A stretch of DNA of 64,000 nucleotides from assembly GCA_036260945.1 (NCBI GenBank), contig DATALT010000002.1:812529-876528 (forward strand), given 5' to 3'. Both the position numbers and the translations under genes were made by a program. The notes beneath the pieces are model-generated. The model did not search any database and was not told the origin of the DNA. It was given only the letters and a program-made list of their open reading frames with translations. Positions within the stretch are counted from its first letter, which is position 1. Each line of letters begins with the position of its first letter. The DNA is from Candidatus Babeliales bacterium. GTDB lineage: Bacteria; Babelota; Babeliae; Babelales; JACPOV01. Positions 34,902-44,938 of the stretch are shown one piece after another.

Positions 34902-35717
34902 ATGAACATATTATTTTTAGCTTTCATCGCATTCTCATTTTCTACCTTATGTATGGAAAATGATTCTAAGAAAATCGTTAAAACGTACCAAGGGCGCGCA
35001 CGTCTTAATACAGCGGACGTAAATAAGAGCGCGACTCAACTGCAACCTATTAATACGCAAGCAGCAACCAACGTTGTTCCAAAAAAAACAAAAGTTCCAA
35101 AACAGGTAACATTTGGATTAGCGAAAGTTATTGCTGAGGAAAATAATAGTAAAGCTGTTCCTGAACCAAAAGAAGATAATAAATGGGTTCACTTTGATGA
35201 CGAAATAAGTATTGCGGCACATTTATTGAAACCTAAAAATACTTTCAAAATCTCGAAAAAAGTAACTATTGCACCTCAGGGATTGCAGTTTGAGAGAGAT
35301 CAAGACGGAAAACTCCAAATGCAGGACGGATGTTTTATCGTTAAAGAACCTAAATCTGGAAAAACCAACCTTTGGCTGCATGGTGCAAATGAGCAAGTAT
35401 TAATTAACCACGTCGGGCAAAAAGGAATCCATACCGTTGGCAACAATATGAAAGTGATTATTAAGCCAGATACGGAAGCTCGATTAGTTACCACCATTAA
35501 TAAGCAAGAGGGTAAACTCACTTTTTATTCTCTGTTGCCGACAAACAACAGCCGATTAGACGCGGTTTCTGAAAGTTATGAAATCTCAGCTCTTGAGAGC
35601 AAAGGCATTAACAAGATTATTGTTGGCCCTGATGCTCACATAAAATTCCGTGGAGCAAAATCAAGTTCACAAAAACCTATGATATTCTTTACTGAGCAAA
35701 AACAAGAAAAGAAATAA
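34902..35717 (+). CDS. Exported protein, unknown function
   Basis: A 271-residue protein with signal peptide residues 1-17 ending TLCMENDS. The cysteine before Met-Glu could be a lipid site, but the upstream residues fit a lipobox only loosely. A Lys/Gln/Val-rich linker (about 50-90) is followed by a beta-rich domain (about 115-260) with regular strands such as LWLHGANEQVLINHVG and KVIIKPD. It has the same length, signal style and orientation as its upstream neighbour but no clear sequence match. A strong terminator follows at 35736. Confidence 0.6.
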   Translation: MNILFLAFIAFSFSTLCMENDSKKIVKTYQGRARLNTADVNKSATQLQPINTQAATNVVPKKTKVPKQVTFGLAKVIAEENNSKAVPEPKEDNKWVHFDDEISIAAHLLKPKNTFKISKKVTIAPQGLQFERDQDGKLQMQDGCFIVKEPKSGKTNLWLHGANEQVLINHVGQKGIHTVGNNMKVIIKPDTEARLVTTINKQEGKLTFYSLLPTNNSRLDAVSESYEISALESKGINKIIVGPDAHIKFRGAKSSSQKPMIFFTEQKQEKK

Positions 35718-35735
35718 TCGTACTAATTATATTAA

Positions 35736-35769
35736 TAGGGATATCACGCTCGATATCCCTATTTTTTTT
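35736..35769 (+). terminator. Intrinsic terminator
   Basis: TAGGGATATC (35736-35745) and GATATCCCTA (35752-35761) form a perfect 10-base stem with a 6-base loop, then eight Ts. It overlaps the stop codon of the convergent Nudix gene. Confidence 0.85.
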
Positions 35770-36190
35770 CATCTCGATCATTTAAAAACCGTTCCATATT
35801 TTTAAGCAATTCTTTTGCATTTGGATACGTGAGTTTTTCTATAGCTTCCTTATACGGCAGCCATTCGTAGCCAACATGCTCGTGCGACAGCATTACTTTT
35901 TTAGTGCTCACTTTTCCGATAAAAAAATAAACAGTTTTTAGAATTAACTCGTGAGTTTTTGAATTTTTAAAGAAATACTCAAACGATTCTTCAAATCCAT
36001 CAACCAGCTTTGCTGACAAGCCGGTCTCTTCCTGGAGCTCTCGGATTGCTGCTTCAACTTTATTTTCACCATTTTCAATATGCCCTTTAGGAAAATCCCA
36101 GTGGCCAGATGCATAATGAAGTAATAAATAGGTGCGTTTACCTACACGTTCATAATAAACGACGACGCCCGCAGAAAATTCGCGATTCAT
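35759..36190 (-). CDS. Nudix hydrolase, Ap4A-hydrolase-like
   Basis: A 143-residue pyrophosphohydrolase. The Nudix box is complete: GHIENGE at about residues 36-42, then REL and EETGL at about 50-58. The preceding WDFPKGHIE context matches asymmetric diadenosine tetraphosphate hydrolases, which clear Ap4A made by synthetases under stress. The sequence also fits other Nudix substrates such as dNTPs. It is six bases after murJ on the same strand and probably part of that transcript (ABC ATPase-murJ-nudix). Confidence 0.9.
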   Translation of the reverse strand: MNREFSAGVVVYYERVGKRTYLLLHYASGHWDFPKGHIENGENKVEAAIRELQEETGLSAKLVDGFEESFEYFFKNSKTHELILKTVYFFIGKVSTKKVMLSHEHVGYEWLPYKEAIEKLTYPNAKELLKNMERFLNDRDEKK

Positions 36191-36196
36191 AGTTGA

Positions 36197-37849
36197 TTAC
36201 TCCAAAAAATAGAGGTGAATGCCAAACGAACGACGGGTTTTGGATAATAGTACAAAAAAGAGAACCGCCAAAGGACAGAGCCACGCCCAAAAAATCATCG
36301 TCTCCAAAAGAACATGAGACCATTCAGGAATAAAACGTGCAATAAATAACGTGCAGAATGAATAGCAGATAAAAAAGAGCAAACTAAAAAGAGTGCATTG
36401 CATCAAACTCTTAATAGCAAACGCTCCAAAGCGAGTCGTATAGAGAGCGATACCGAAAAAATAATTCAATCCCAGAGCAAAAAGCGCGGTTTGCATCATG
36501 CTTACAAGCACCGTGGTTAGGGCAATGCCGGCTGCGCCAAAAAGAGGCATCAAAATAAAATAACTTAATAAAACATCGATCACTAAAACCGCTACCGAAA
36601 TATAAAGCGGAATGCGCGTTTCGTGCAATGCGTAATATAAATTGAGCAAGATATGATTCAGTGAAAAGAAAAAAAGTCCTATCACGAAAATGATTAAAAT
36701 AGTGCTCGCTTCCTGCACATGAATCATCGTGAATTTTTTTGAAAGAAAGAGGGTTAAAAAAAGCTTTTCAGAAATGAAGGCAAACAAAAGCGATACCGGA
36801 ACCATCACCCAAAAGATAAGCTTTGCCGCTTCAAAAAGAAAAAAGCTCAAGCGCGAACGAGCGTAGGTGCCCACGCGAGCAAAATAGGGAAATAAAACAG
36901 TCGAAAATGCTCGAGAAAAAACACCGAGCGGAATTCCCATAAAGCGATTTGCATAATAAACGAGAGCAATCGAGCCTGCAGGCAAAAAGGAAGCAATGCT
37001 GGTTGAAACAACGAGTAATAATTCCATAACGCTCATTGAAAGCAAACAGGGGAAAAATTTATTGAGAATTTGCCTCATTGAGACCCATGTATTTTTCGTG
37101 ATGGGTGCGAGGGTAAAACCTACTCTAAAATAAGCGATCAGATGCCAAAGCATATGCACTAAACCACTGAATAAAATGAATGCGCAAAGAATTTTTACTG
37201 GCCAATTGAAATACATGCACAATAAAATGCCGGCAATAAAAATAACGTTAATGAGCACCTGCGCAAATGCGGGCACAAAAAAATCGTTCACCGACTGCAA
37301 AGCACTTGCAAGCAGCGCGCTTGTTGATAAAAAAAGAATAAATCCTATTAAAAGTCGCAAAAATGAAACGGCATAGGCCACTTGCGCACCCGCTTGCCCT
37401 TGTGCTAAAAAAGCGACGCATGCGCCGATAGTTTTATCAAGCACTGGAATGCCAAAAATCGCAAATTCTCTTTGTTGTGGAATGCAATACCAACCCGGTG
37501 CAATAAAACGAATTACCGCCTCCGCTTTCCAGAAAATCAGAACGCATATCGCGAATAAGATTCCTTCAAAAATAAGTAATGACAAAGTCATTAAACTGCT
37601 GACCGCTTTTTTATCATCTTTTTTACCCAACGAAACAAACGTGGGCACCAGCGCCGCACTGAGCGCGCCTTCAGCAAAAACTTTTCTCATAGAGTTAGGA
37701 ATTTTGAATGCGGTGATAAAAGCGTCTGCAATCACACCAACACCCAAGAGATTTGCCATGAGTACTTCGCGCATCATGCCTAAAAGGCGACTAATCATGG
37801 TTGAGCTTGCAACTTGAACCGTTTTTTGACGAATTGCTTGTCTATTCAC
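36197..37849 (-). CDS. murJ: Lipid II flippase MurJ
   Basis: A 550-residue MOP-superfamily flippase that moves the peptidoglycan precursor lipid II across the inner membrane. It has about 14 membrane helices and the typical start (ASSTMISRLLGMMREVLMA at residues 14-32, with the conserved Arg). It also has FAEGALSAALVPTF (about 59-72) and ANRFMGIPLGVF (about 300-311). The start codon is GTG, overlapping the stop of the upstream ABC ATPase gene by four bases. Presence of MurJ implies that the cell makes peptidoglycan. Confidence 0.95.
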   Translation of the reverse strand: MNRQAIRQKTVQVASSTMISRLLGMMREVLMANLLGVGVIADAFITAFKIPNSMRKVFAEGALSAALVPTFVSLGKKDDKKAVSSLMTLSLLIFEGILFAICVLIFWKAEAVIRFIAPGWYCIPQQREFAIFGIPVLDKTIGACVAFLAQGQAGAQVAYAVSFLRLLIGFILFLSTSALLASALQSVNDFFVPAFAQVLINVIFIAGILLCMYFNWPVKILCAFILFSGLVHMLWHLIAYFRVGFTLAPITKNTWVSMRQILNKFFPCLLSMSVMELLLVVSTSIASFLPAGSIALVYYANRFMGIPLGVFSRAFSTVLFPYFARVGTYARSRLSFFLFEAAKLIFWVMVPVSLLFAFISEKLFLTLFLSKKFTMIHVQEASTILIIFVIGLFFFSLNHILLNLYYALHETRIPLYISVAVLVIDVLLSYFILMPLFGAAGIALTTVLVSMMQTALFALGLNYFFGIALYTTRFGAFAIKSLMQCTLFSLLFFICYSFCTLFIARFIPEWSHVLLETMIFWAWLCPLAVLFFVLLSKTRRSFGIHLYFLE

Positions 37850-38544
37850 GATGGTAAACCCTTTCCTTCCTGAAAATTTTCTAATCGCGAGCTTGTAATT
37901 TCGATGATCGTATCCATTTTTGATAAAATAGCGTGATCGTGTGTACTTAAGATGAGTCCCAATTGAAAATCTTTTTGATAGGCGAACAATAAATTAATAA
38001 TTTCCCCGCCCGTTTTTGCATCAAGTGCGCTTGTTGGCTCGTCTGCAAGAAGGAAATCAGGTTCCGTAATTAAGGCGCGTGCCAGCGCAACTCTTTGCTG
38101 CTGCCCTCCTGAAAGTACCTGAGGAAATGAATGCGCATATTCTTGCAAACCCATCAGCTCCAGCAAATGTGCAGCTTTTTTTGTAGCCTCGGTTTGAGAA
38201 TAGCCTGCAATCATAGATTTAATGGCAATATTTTCTAAGGCTGACAGTTCATAAATCAAATGGGGAGATTGAAAAACAATCCCAATATTTTTTTGTCGTC
38301 CAACGTCACCAAACGAAGCGGGCATCTGCGATCCATTATCAAATTCGTAGCTAATATAACCGGCTGTTGCTTGTTCAAGGCCTGCTGCAAGATGCATAAA
38401 CGTAGATTTGCCGGCGCCCGATTGGCCGACAACACCATAACGCCTATTTTTTTCAAAACGAGCAGTTATCGGATTGAGCGTGAACGGGTTCAGTCCCGAA
38501 AACGATTTACTAACGGCTTGAAAAATAAGGGTTTTTAGACGCAT
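37846..38544 (-). CDS. ABC transporter ATP-binding protein (LolD-like)
   Basis: A 232-residue ATPase subunit. Walker A is GQSGAGKST (about residues 38-46), signature LSGGQQQR (about 144-151) and Walker B FLLADEPTSALD (about 166-177), followed by a His switch in LSTHDH. Sequence type is that of the MacB/LolD/FtsE group, which works with an ABC3-type permease. No permease gene is adjacent. The gene is instead translationally coupled to murJ downstream. Its partner must be elsewhere, or its role differs from lipoprotein release. Confidence 0.88.
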   Translation of the reverse strand: MRLKTLIFQAVSKSFSGLNPFTLNPITARFEKNRRYGVVGQSGAGKSTFMHLAAGLEQATAGYISYEFDNGSQMPASFGDVGRQKNIGIVFQSPHLIYELSALENIAIKSMIAGYSQTEATKKAAHLLELMGLQEYAHSFPQVLSGGQQQRVALARALITEPDFLLADEPTSALDAKTGGEIINLLFAYQKDFQLGLILSTHDHAILSKMDTIIEITSSRLENFQEGKGLPS

Positions 38545-38745
38545 GTTGCTACAATCATTCTATTGAGAAACACCCGCTTGTTTAAATGCCCTTGGGCAAC
38601 TCTCACGCAATTATTGTTTTCAATTGTGTTCATACTCTACAATGAAGATAAAAGGGATACGGACAACACCAATATTACAAGCGGTATTTGCGCTGATGAG
38701 TATACGGTGTTTTAGGTAAAATACAAATAAGGGGGAGTGAGTGTA

Positions 38746-41103
38746 ATGAAAACATTGTCATCTAAAAATATTAAAGAAACCATTCCTGATATACTCCCAG
38801 TCATCCCCACAATGGACGTCGTCGTTTTTCCGCACATGATCGTTCCATTGTTGGTGCTTGATGAACGGATTATTAAAGGTGTACAAGAAGCTGTTGAAGG
38901 TTCAAAGCTTGTTATGCTTTTAGCTTCAAAAAAACAAATTGATAACCATGAAACTGCGATAGGGACGCAAGATCTTTTCTCGATTGGTACCGTCGCTTCT
39001 ATTATGCGATTGGTCAAAATCCCTGAAGGCGGTATAAAAGTTTTAGTTCAAGGTTTACACAAAGCAACCGCGAGCGAAATAATAACCGATAATTCGATTT
39101 TATCGGCACGCGTTCAAGTTTTAAATCATGAAGATATGCCTGAAAGCGCAGAGGTTGTCGCGCAAATTAAAAATATCAAAGAGTTAACCGAGCGTATGGA
39201 CGCTGCAGGCCAAACGTTTAGCCCAGATTTTCATACCATTCTTTCGAAAATGCAAGATCCGCAAAAAATTGCCGATTTTATTCTTTCTCATTTAAGTTTA
39301 TCGGTCGTCGACGCTCAAGGCCTTCTTGAAAAACCGACCTTACGAGAATTCCTTGAGGTAATCTATCTGCTTTTGAGCCGCGAGCTTGAGGTTGCAGAAG
39401 TGCAAGAACGGGTTAAAAATCGTGCACGAGAATCGATGAACAAATCCCAAAAAGAGTTCTATTTGCGGGAGCAATTAAAGGCGATAAAAAAAGAGCTTGG
39501 CGAAGATGATGTAGAAGATGTGGAAGAAATGCGCGCAAAAATTGAAACACTAGCACTTTCTGACGAAGCACGCGTTGAAGTTAATCGTCAATTGAACCGC
39601 CTTGAACGTACTGCTGCAGATTCTATGGAAGCATCGGTTACGCGCACCTATCTTGATTGGATGCTTTCAATGCCATGGGGTTCTGAAACTTCCGATAATC
39701 TTGATATAAAACACGCGCGAGAAATTCTTGATCAGGATCATCATGGCCTAAAAGAGATTAAAGAACGAATTTTGGATTTCATTTCAATCCGCAAACTTAA
39801 GCAAGATTCGCACACGCCGATCCTTTGCTTTTTTGGTCCCCCAGGAACTGGTAAAACATCACTTGGGCAATCGATCGCTAAATGTTTAGGCAGAGAATGT
39901 TTCCGCGTTTCTCTTGGCGGCGTGAAAGATGAAGCAGAGATCCGTGGCCACCGCCGCACCTATGTTGGCGCAATGCCTGGCCGCATCATTCAAGGGTTCC
40001 GCAAAGTAAAATCTCTCAACCCAGTCATTGTTATCGATGAACTTGATAAAATTGGTGCTGATTTCCGTGGAGATCCTTCAGCTGCATTGCTTGAAGTGCT
40101 CGATCCGCAACAAAACAAAACCTTCTATGATAACTATTTGGGCGTCCCGTTCGATTTATCTAAAGTTATTTTTATTGCTACAGCCAACTCACTCGATACT
40201 ATTTCAGAACCGTTGCGCGATAGGATGGAAATTATTCAACTCTCTGGCTACACGCTCGATGAAAAACTGCATATTAGTAACTTGCATCTTATTAGAAAAG
40301 CGATTAAAGATGCCGGCATGGAAGATCATAATTTGAATTTCCATGATGATGTGCTTAAAGATCTCGTGCTTAACTACACGCGCGAATCTGGGGTTCGTCA
40401 ACTTGAGCGTTTAATTAGAAAACTGTGTTCAAAAGCGGCACGATGCTATGTAGAAGAAAATCGCACCATTAGTTTTGCTCCTGAAAATATTGAAAACTAT
40501 TTAGGGCCGCGCCGGTTCCTTGAAGATGATGTCAATAAAGAAAATCATGTTGGGGTAACGAACGGCCTTGCATGGACTTCTTATGGTGGAGAAATGATTC
40601 GCATCGAAGCGGTTGCAATGCCAGGAAAAGGCCGCTTGATTTTAACGGGGCAACTTGGCAACGTGATGAAAGAATCTGCTCAAGCGGCAATGAGTTATGC
40701 GCGCGCGCACTCAAAAGAGTTCAATATTAATAGCAAAATGTTCACGCATTACGATCTGCATATCCACGTTCCGGCTGGTGCAATACCTAAAGACGGCCCG
40801 TCTGCAGGAATCGCGATGCTTACTTCGATTCTCTCAGCGCTGACCTTGCGTCCAATTAACGCACAATTTGCTATGACCGGAGAGTTAAATCTTCATGGCG
40901 ATGTGATGCCTATTGGCGGCGTTAAGGAAAAGATCCTGACGGCAAAACGTAATCGCGTTCCTCATGTGATTTTACCGCAGAAAAATAAGTGCGATTTAGT
41001 TGGCCAAGAAGATATTGTAAAAGATATTAATGTCATTTGGGTAACGCATGCAAATGAAGTATTGAGCCATGTACTCATGCCAGAAACGAAGGAAAAACAT
41101 TAA
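38746..41103 (+). CDS. lon: ATP-dependent protease Lon
   Basis: A 785-residue cytoplasmic protease that degrades damaged and regulatory proteins. It has an N-terminal LonN domain (about residues 15-205), then Walker A GPPGTGKT (about 364-371) and Walker B VIVIDELDKIG. The serine-lysine dyad is Ser686 in DGPSAG and Lys729 in a GGVKEKIL context, with the 43-residue spacing seen in other Lons. I use the ATG at 38746, eight bases after GGGGGAG, not the GTG at 38737. A sugar-kinase gene follows directly. I see no CIRCE-type heat-shock operator upstream. Confidence 0.97.
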   Translation: MKTLSSKNIKETIPDILPVIPTMDVVVFPHMIVPLLVLDERIIKGVQEAVEGSKLVMLLASKKQIDNHETAIGTQDLFSIGTVASIMRLVKIPEGGIKVLVQGLHKATASEIITDNSILSARVQVLNHEDMPESAEVVAQIKNIKELTERMDAAGQTFSPDFHTILSKMQDPQKIADFILSHLSLSVVDAQGLLEKPTLREFLEVIYLLLSRELEVAEVQERVKNRARESMNKSQKEFYLREQLKAIKKELGEDDVEDVEEMRAKIETLALSDEARVEVNRQLNRLERTAADSMEASVTRTYLDWMLSMPWGSETSDNLDIKHAREILDQDHHGLKEIKERILDFISIRKLKQDSHTPILCFFGPPGTGKTSLGQSIAKCLGRECFRVSLGGVKDEAEIRGHRRTYVGAMPGRIIQGFRKVKSLNPVIVIDELDKIGADFRGDPSAALLEVLDPQQNKTFYDNYLGVPFDLSKVIFIATANSLDTISEPLRDRMEIIQLSGYTLDEKLHISNLHLIRKAIKDAGMEDHNLNFHDDVLKDLVLNYTRESGVRQLERLIRKLCSKAARCYVEENRTISFAPENIENYLGPRRFLEDDVNKENHVGVTNGLAWTSYGGEMIRIEAVAMPGKGRLILTGQLGNVMKESAQAAMSYARAHSKEFNINSKMFTHYDLHIHVPAGAIPKDGPSAGIAMLTSILSALTLRPINAQFAMTGELNLHGDVMPIGGVKEKILTAKRNRVPHVILPQKNKCDLVGQEDIVKDINVIWVTHANEVLSHVLMPETKEKH

Positions 41104-42174
41104 TTGAAAGTGTTAACTATTGGTGGCGCCACGCAAGATATCTACATTGTGCCCAAACAGCTTGAAACACTCAACTTAAAAGGGACTTCCTATCTTGCTC
41201 TGGAAGTTGATACTAAAATAGAACTTGACACAATACTCTACTCTACCGGCGGAGGAGCTACCAACTCCGCCGTTTCTTTTTCTCGCCTCGGGTTTCAAAC
41301 ATTTATTAATTGCCTGATTGGCAACGATCTTGCAGCGCATGCAATTATTCAAAAACTTGAACAAGAAAATGTAAACACAAGCTATGTTCATACCACCGAT
41401 GAATCGCAAACGGGCAGATCGTTTATCATTCCTTCGGCAGGAGGAAAACGAACTATTTTATCGTTTCGCGGCGCAAACACCAATTTGCGGCGGGAGCATC
41501 TGCCACTTTCAATACTGAAACAATTTGACCTCGTGTATATAACTTCATTAAGCGATGCGGCAGCCCATCTTTTGTTGCCAATAGCGCTCAAGGCGCGTGA
41601 ACTTGGCGTAAAAATAGCGACAAATCCAGGCGGCAGCCAACTGAAAGCAGGAACCGGTGCAAAGGTTCTTTTTGAATCACTTAATGCTATAGATATTTTG
41701 ATTTTAAATGCACAAGAAGCTGAACTTTTTATGGGAACGATTTCAAAAGAATATTTAAAATCTGGCTCACCGATTGGTCAAAAAACAAATAATTTACCCC
41801 CGCTGTTGCATGGTACTTCTTGCTTTAGCCTTCTGGATTATTGCGCCACGGTCATCGCCCAAGGCCCCAAAATTGTTGTTGTGACCAATGGCGCGGACGG
41901 AGTGTACGTCGCGACTCAAAATGAAATTCTTTTTCATCCTGCACTGAAAATAGATGTCATCAACACGGTTGGCGCTGGTGATTCATTTGGTTCGTGCTTT
42001 GTCGCATCAATTATGCAAGGTAAATCTGTTGAGCTAGCGCTTATGAACGGCATGATCAATAGTGGAAGCGTTCTTTTGCATCATGATGCAAAAGAGGGGT
42101 TGCTGACGCAGCACGCATTAGAGCGTAAAGTACATGCAGCTACTCAAATTATTCAAAAATTCAGCCTAAATTAA
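41104..42174 (+). CDS. PfkB-family carbohydrate/nucleoside kinase
   Basis: A 356-residue ribokinase-family enzyme. It has the N-terminal GGATQDIYI strand, a YSTGGGATNSAVSFSRLG glycine-rich lid region (about residues 39-56), and the C-terminal signature NTVGAGDSFGS with catalytic Asp (about 279-289). Substrate could be a sugar, adenosine or another nucleoside; sequence alone does not decide. The start is TTG directly after the lon stop, preceded by AAGGAA, so it is translationally linked to lon. A 30-residue insertion at about 215-245 is not typical. Its end overlaps the convergent rdgB by 14 bases. Confidence 0.87.
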   Translation: MKVLTIGGATQDIYIVPKQLETLNLKGTSYLALEVDTKIELDTILYSTGGGATNSAVSFSRLGFQTFINCLIGNDLAAHAIIQKLEQENVNTSYVHTTDESQTGRSFIIPSAGGKRTILSFRGANTNLRREHLPLSILKQFDLVYITSLSDAAAHLLLPIALKARELGVKIATNPGGSQLKAGTGAKVLFESLNAIDILILNAQEAELFMGTISKEYLKSGSPIGQKTNNLPPLLHGTSCFSLLDYCATVIAQGPKIVVVTNGADGVYVATQNEILFHPALKIDVINTVGAGDSFGSCFVASIMQGKSVELALMNGMINSGSVLLHHDAKEGLLTQHALERKVHAATQIIQKFSLN

Positions 42175-42757
42175 ACTCGGCACGTAATTTTCCTATTGCT
42201 TTATCTCGATGATCAGTAATTTTAATATTGAGCGCATCAATCTCAGCAAGCGTTTTTCCATATTCAGGCACAAAAAAAATAGTGCGATATGGCATTCCCC
42301 TTAATAATTTTCCGCGCGGTTTACGCGTAATAACGCCGTTGAGTTCGCCGTGATAATATGAGATTTCACCATTTGGTTTTGCCAACGCTAACACTACGTT
42401 GAATGCTGCAGAACGCTGATTATCTGGCACGTGCTCCATCAAAGTCAAAATCTTTTCGATTTTTTGTTCATCAGTTGCACCTTTGCCAGCAAAACGGGCA
42501 GAATATAATCCTGGCGCACCCTGCAACGCATCGATGCGTAATCCACCATCGTCTGCGAGAGTCAGCATATTGAAGCGCTCTGCGTAATGGTATGCTTTTA
42601 ATGCCGCGTTTTCTTCATACGTAGCACCAGTTTCTTCAACATCGTCTTCGATGCCCAGTTCATTTAGCGAAACTACGCGCACATGATCACTCAATCTGCG
42701 TGAAATCTTATGAAATTTGCCCGGATTGCGCGTTGCAATAAGGAGTGTAATAGCCAT
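42161..42757 (-). CDS. rdgB: dITP/XTP pyrophosphatase (RdgB/HAM1)
   Basis: A 198-residue house-cleaning enzyme that hydrolyses non-canonical purine triphosphates (dITP, XTP) to monophosphates, preventing their incorporation in DNA and RNA. The N-terminal ATRNPGKFHKI motif (residues 8-18) and the ADDGGLRIDALQGAPGLYSARFAG block (about 67-90, central part only quoted in pieces elsewhere) are diagnostic. Usual SDDSG is replaced by ADDGG. Length is normal. The gene is convergent with the PfkB kinase. Confidence 0.93.
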   Translation of the reverse strand: MAITLLIATRNPGKFHKISRRLSDHVRVVSLNELGIEDDVEETGATYEENAALKAYHYAERFNMLTLADDGGLRIDALQGAPGLYSARFAGKGATDEQKIEKILTLMEHVPDNQRSAAFNVVLALAKPNGEISYYHGELNGVITRKPRGKLLRGMPYRTIFFVPEYGKTLAEIDALNIKITDHRDKAIGKLRAEFNLG

Positions 42758-42857
42758 GACGATTTACCCGCGAAATTTTTTCTAAAAAGTTTTTCAATCT
42801 AAATATACCTTCTAGAAATGCACACAGCAATCCACATAAATTCTATCTATGCGCTAA

Positions 42858-44906
42858 TCACTTAATTTTTAATTTGTTAGTCATTTCTTTTTTCAACTCT
42901 TCAGGTAAATCTTGAAAGTACCTATTCAAATCTGGAAACGTATCAAATAATTTTTTATGTTCCGTAGCAAGTCGAGCCACGAGAAGGAATGTGCTAAGTT
43001 GCGTAAGCGATAAGCTATTGATTATCGAACGATATGGATTTTCCCCTACAGAGATTTCCTCCTTGAACCGTGCAATCAAAGCGTTGCTATCGTTGCGCGC
43101 GACCGCCGCCAAAAAAATAGATTTGGTATGAATAGTAGTAATAGATTCTCGAGTCTCAATATTTATTATTCCAATACCTGAATCCTTATTGAAGAGAATT
43201 ATATTTTGCGTCTCTGGATCGAAACCAATAAGAGATTGTTTACGAAGCGGAAATACTTTATATTTTTTTTCAGTTATATCCTTAATCCCGCCATCGAATA
43301 TACGCAATTCATCGCCAATCTTTATGATAAGATTACCTGCGCGATTGAACCAAAGTCGATCGATACCTGTAGATCCTGCATCCAATTTTTTCTGCACGTT
43401 GCCTTCGAGATCTGTAAATATAATTTTGTAGGGTGAATAATAAGCAATTAATTTGGTTGTCATATCATATGCTATGTTTGCATAATACCCAGCATTTGAA
43501 GCCAACTCTTTGATTTCAGGGTTCTTTGCATTTTGAAAATTTATTTTTTGTATAAAGCCCGCAGGAGTGCGCATTATTACTACATGTTCATCTTCGGTAA
43601 ACGCAAATGAAGTGCCTGGATTTTCAAGAACGTCTATATTAATACCTAATGTATCCAATGCTATATTCGCTTCATTTTTCCGCCCGAGAACATCCACGAT
43701 ATCTAACCCCTTTGAGGAGAGTATGAATAGCTTAGTGCCTTCAGGGTTAAAAGAGCACGCTTTAACCTCCAACTCGAACTTGGTAATTTTCGGTTTATCT
43801 CTTTCAAAATAAATAATCGCACTATTACCGTATCCTGCAATGAAAGCTATTGGAAGGCCATTTCCATTTGAAAAGGCAAAACAATAATTTCTTATGCTTT
43901 CATTGGGGAGTATCTTTTTGAGTTCATATTGTTTAGAACGCCATCCAAAAGAACTAAGGAATTTATTTTCACTTATCATTCTCCGCACTATTGATGGCTG
44001 AATAGTCGTGGGAATAGCACTATCAATTTCTTTTAGTGTCTCAACTGGATTATCTTTATTTGCTTCTAAAAATTGCTGAAGTTTAGCCCCTATATTTTTT
44101 TCTGCAGCACTACTTAATGATTCAATATTCAAATAATCGGCCAACTGAAGATATTTTGCTAATTGATGAAAGCTAAGACTCTTTTTTTTGAATAACTCAT
44201 TGAGTTTTTCTTGATTGCCAATGTCATTTCCTTCTGCTTTCATTTCATTAGCCAACGAAACGAGCATTTCCCAGTCAACCTTTGTAATATTGCCGACAAT
44301 TATTTCTGTCCCTACCTGTAACTCTTCAGGCAAAACGCTATGGATCATCAGGACATGGTCCTTTAAAAATGGGGACGCATTAATGATCGAAAATATTGCT
44401 TGAGTATCTTGGGGAATTTTTACACTGAGCAATTCTTGTTTAACTTCCTCTTTTCTTACTCGCTTTACGCTTCTTTCCTCTTGCTCGTTTTCTTTACGTT
44501 TTGCAAGTATTTTTTTATAGAGTTCTTTAAATTGTGTAGGTAGTGGAATATCCAGATAATTGAGCATATCAAGCACACTTTCAAATTGTGCTCCCATTTG
44601 ATGCTGGGCATGCTCAAGGATATCTTTAAAATTTGCATCTAATAAATTTTTTTCATTCGCAATACTTACTAAATAGCGAAACGCATGCTCTTGAATATCT
44701 GGTAAAATAATTTCTTGTAACTCGCCTTGCTGACGAATTTCTTCAATCAATTCACGCAATGTTTGAGATTTGGTTGCTAGAAAAAGAAGTGTATTCTTGT
44801 TGATCGTTGTCTGAACATCCCCTTTAAGCCTCACCAGAATTTGATCTGGCGGGCAGCTACCAATCAAAAATAATACACACGATGCTGCAATAATTCGTTT
44901 TAACAT
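42858..44906 (-). CDS. Exported Skp1/BTB-like tandem module plus propeller protein, paralogue A
   Basis: A 682-residue protein starting at the ATG (44906) that follows CTGGAG. A TTG at 44942 and an ATG at 44939 overlap the upstream stop but would bury the signal peptide. The signal ends in FLIGSC, a possible lipobox with Cys18. Residues 23-130 look like a Skp1/BTB module: an opening ILVRLKGD strand pair, a LPDIQEHAFRYLVSIAN helix and the helix MLNYLDIPL. A linker holds a bipartite NLS-like KR-x10-KRVRK (136-152). A second, weaker module (about 165-285) has LQLADYLNIESL. From about residue 325 beta-propeller-like blades follow to about 620. Fold names are by eye. The upstream gene is a paralogue. 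Confidence 0.65.
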   Translation of the reverse strand: MLKRIIAASCVLFLIGSCPPDQILVRLKGDVQTTINKNTLLFLATKSQTLRELIEEIRQQGELQEIILPDIQEHAFRYLVSIANEKNLLDANFKDILEHAQHQMGAQFESVLDMLNYLDIPLPTQFKELYKKILAKRKENEQEERSVKRVRKEEVKQELLSVKIPQDTQAIFSIINASPFLKDHVLMIHSVLPEELQVGTEIIVGNITKVDWEMLVSLANEMKAEGNDIGNQEKLNELFKKKSLSFHQLAKYLQLADYLNIESLSSAAEKNIGAKLQQFLEANKDNPVETLKEIDSAIPTTIQPSIVRRMISENKFLSSFGWRSKQYELKKILPNESIRNYCFAFSNGNGLPIAFIAGYGNSAIIYFERDKPKITKFELEVKACSFNPEGTKLFILSSKGLDIVDVLGRKNEANIALDTLGINIDVLENPGTSFAFTEDEHVVIMRTPAGFIQKINFQNAKNPEIKELASNAGYYANIAYDMTTKLIAYYSPYKIIFTDLEGNVQKKLDAGSTGIDRLWFNRAGNLIIKIGDELRIFDGGIKDITEKKYKVFPLRKQSLIGFDPETQNIILFNKDSGIGIINIETRESITTIHTKSIFLAAVARNDSNALIARFKEEISVGENPYRSIINSLSLTQLSTFLLVARLATEHKKLFDTFPDLNRYFQDLPEELKKEMTNKLKIK

Positions 44907-44938
44907 TTCAACTCCAGAGTTCGTAGTTTTCGTTTTCA

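Noticed and set aside
38545..38745. CIRCE-type heat-shock operator in front of lon
   Set aside because: No TTAGCACTC/GAGTGCTAA pair is present. Only a tiny TGCCC-TT-GGGCA palindrome at 38586-38597 was found, too short to call.
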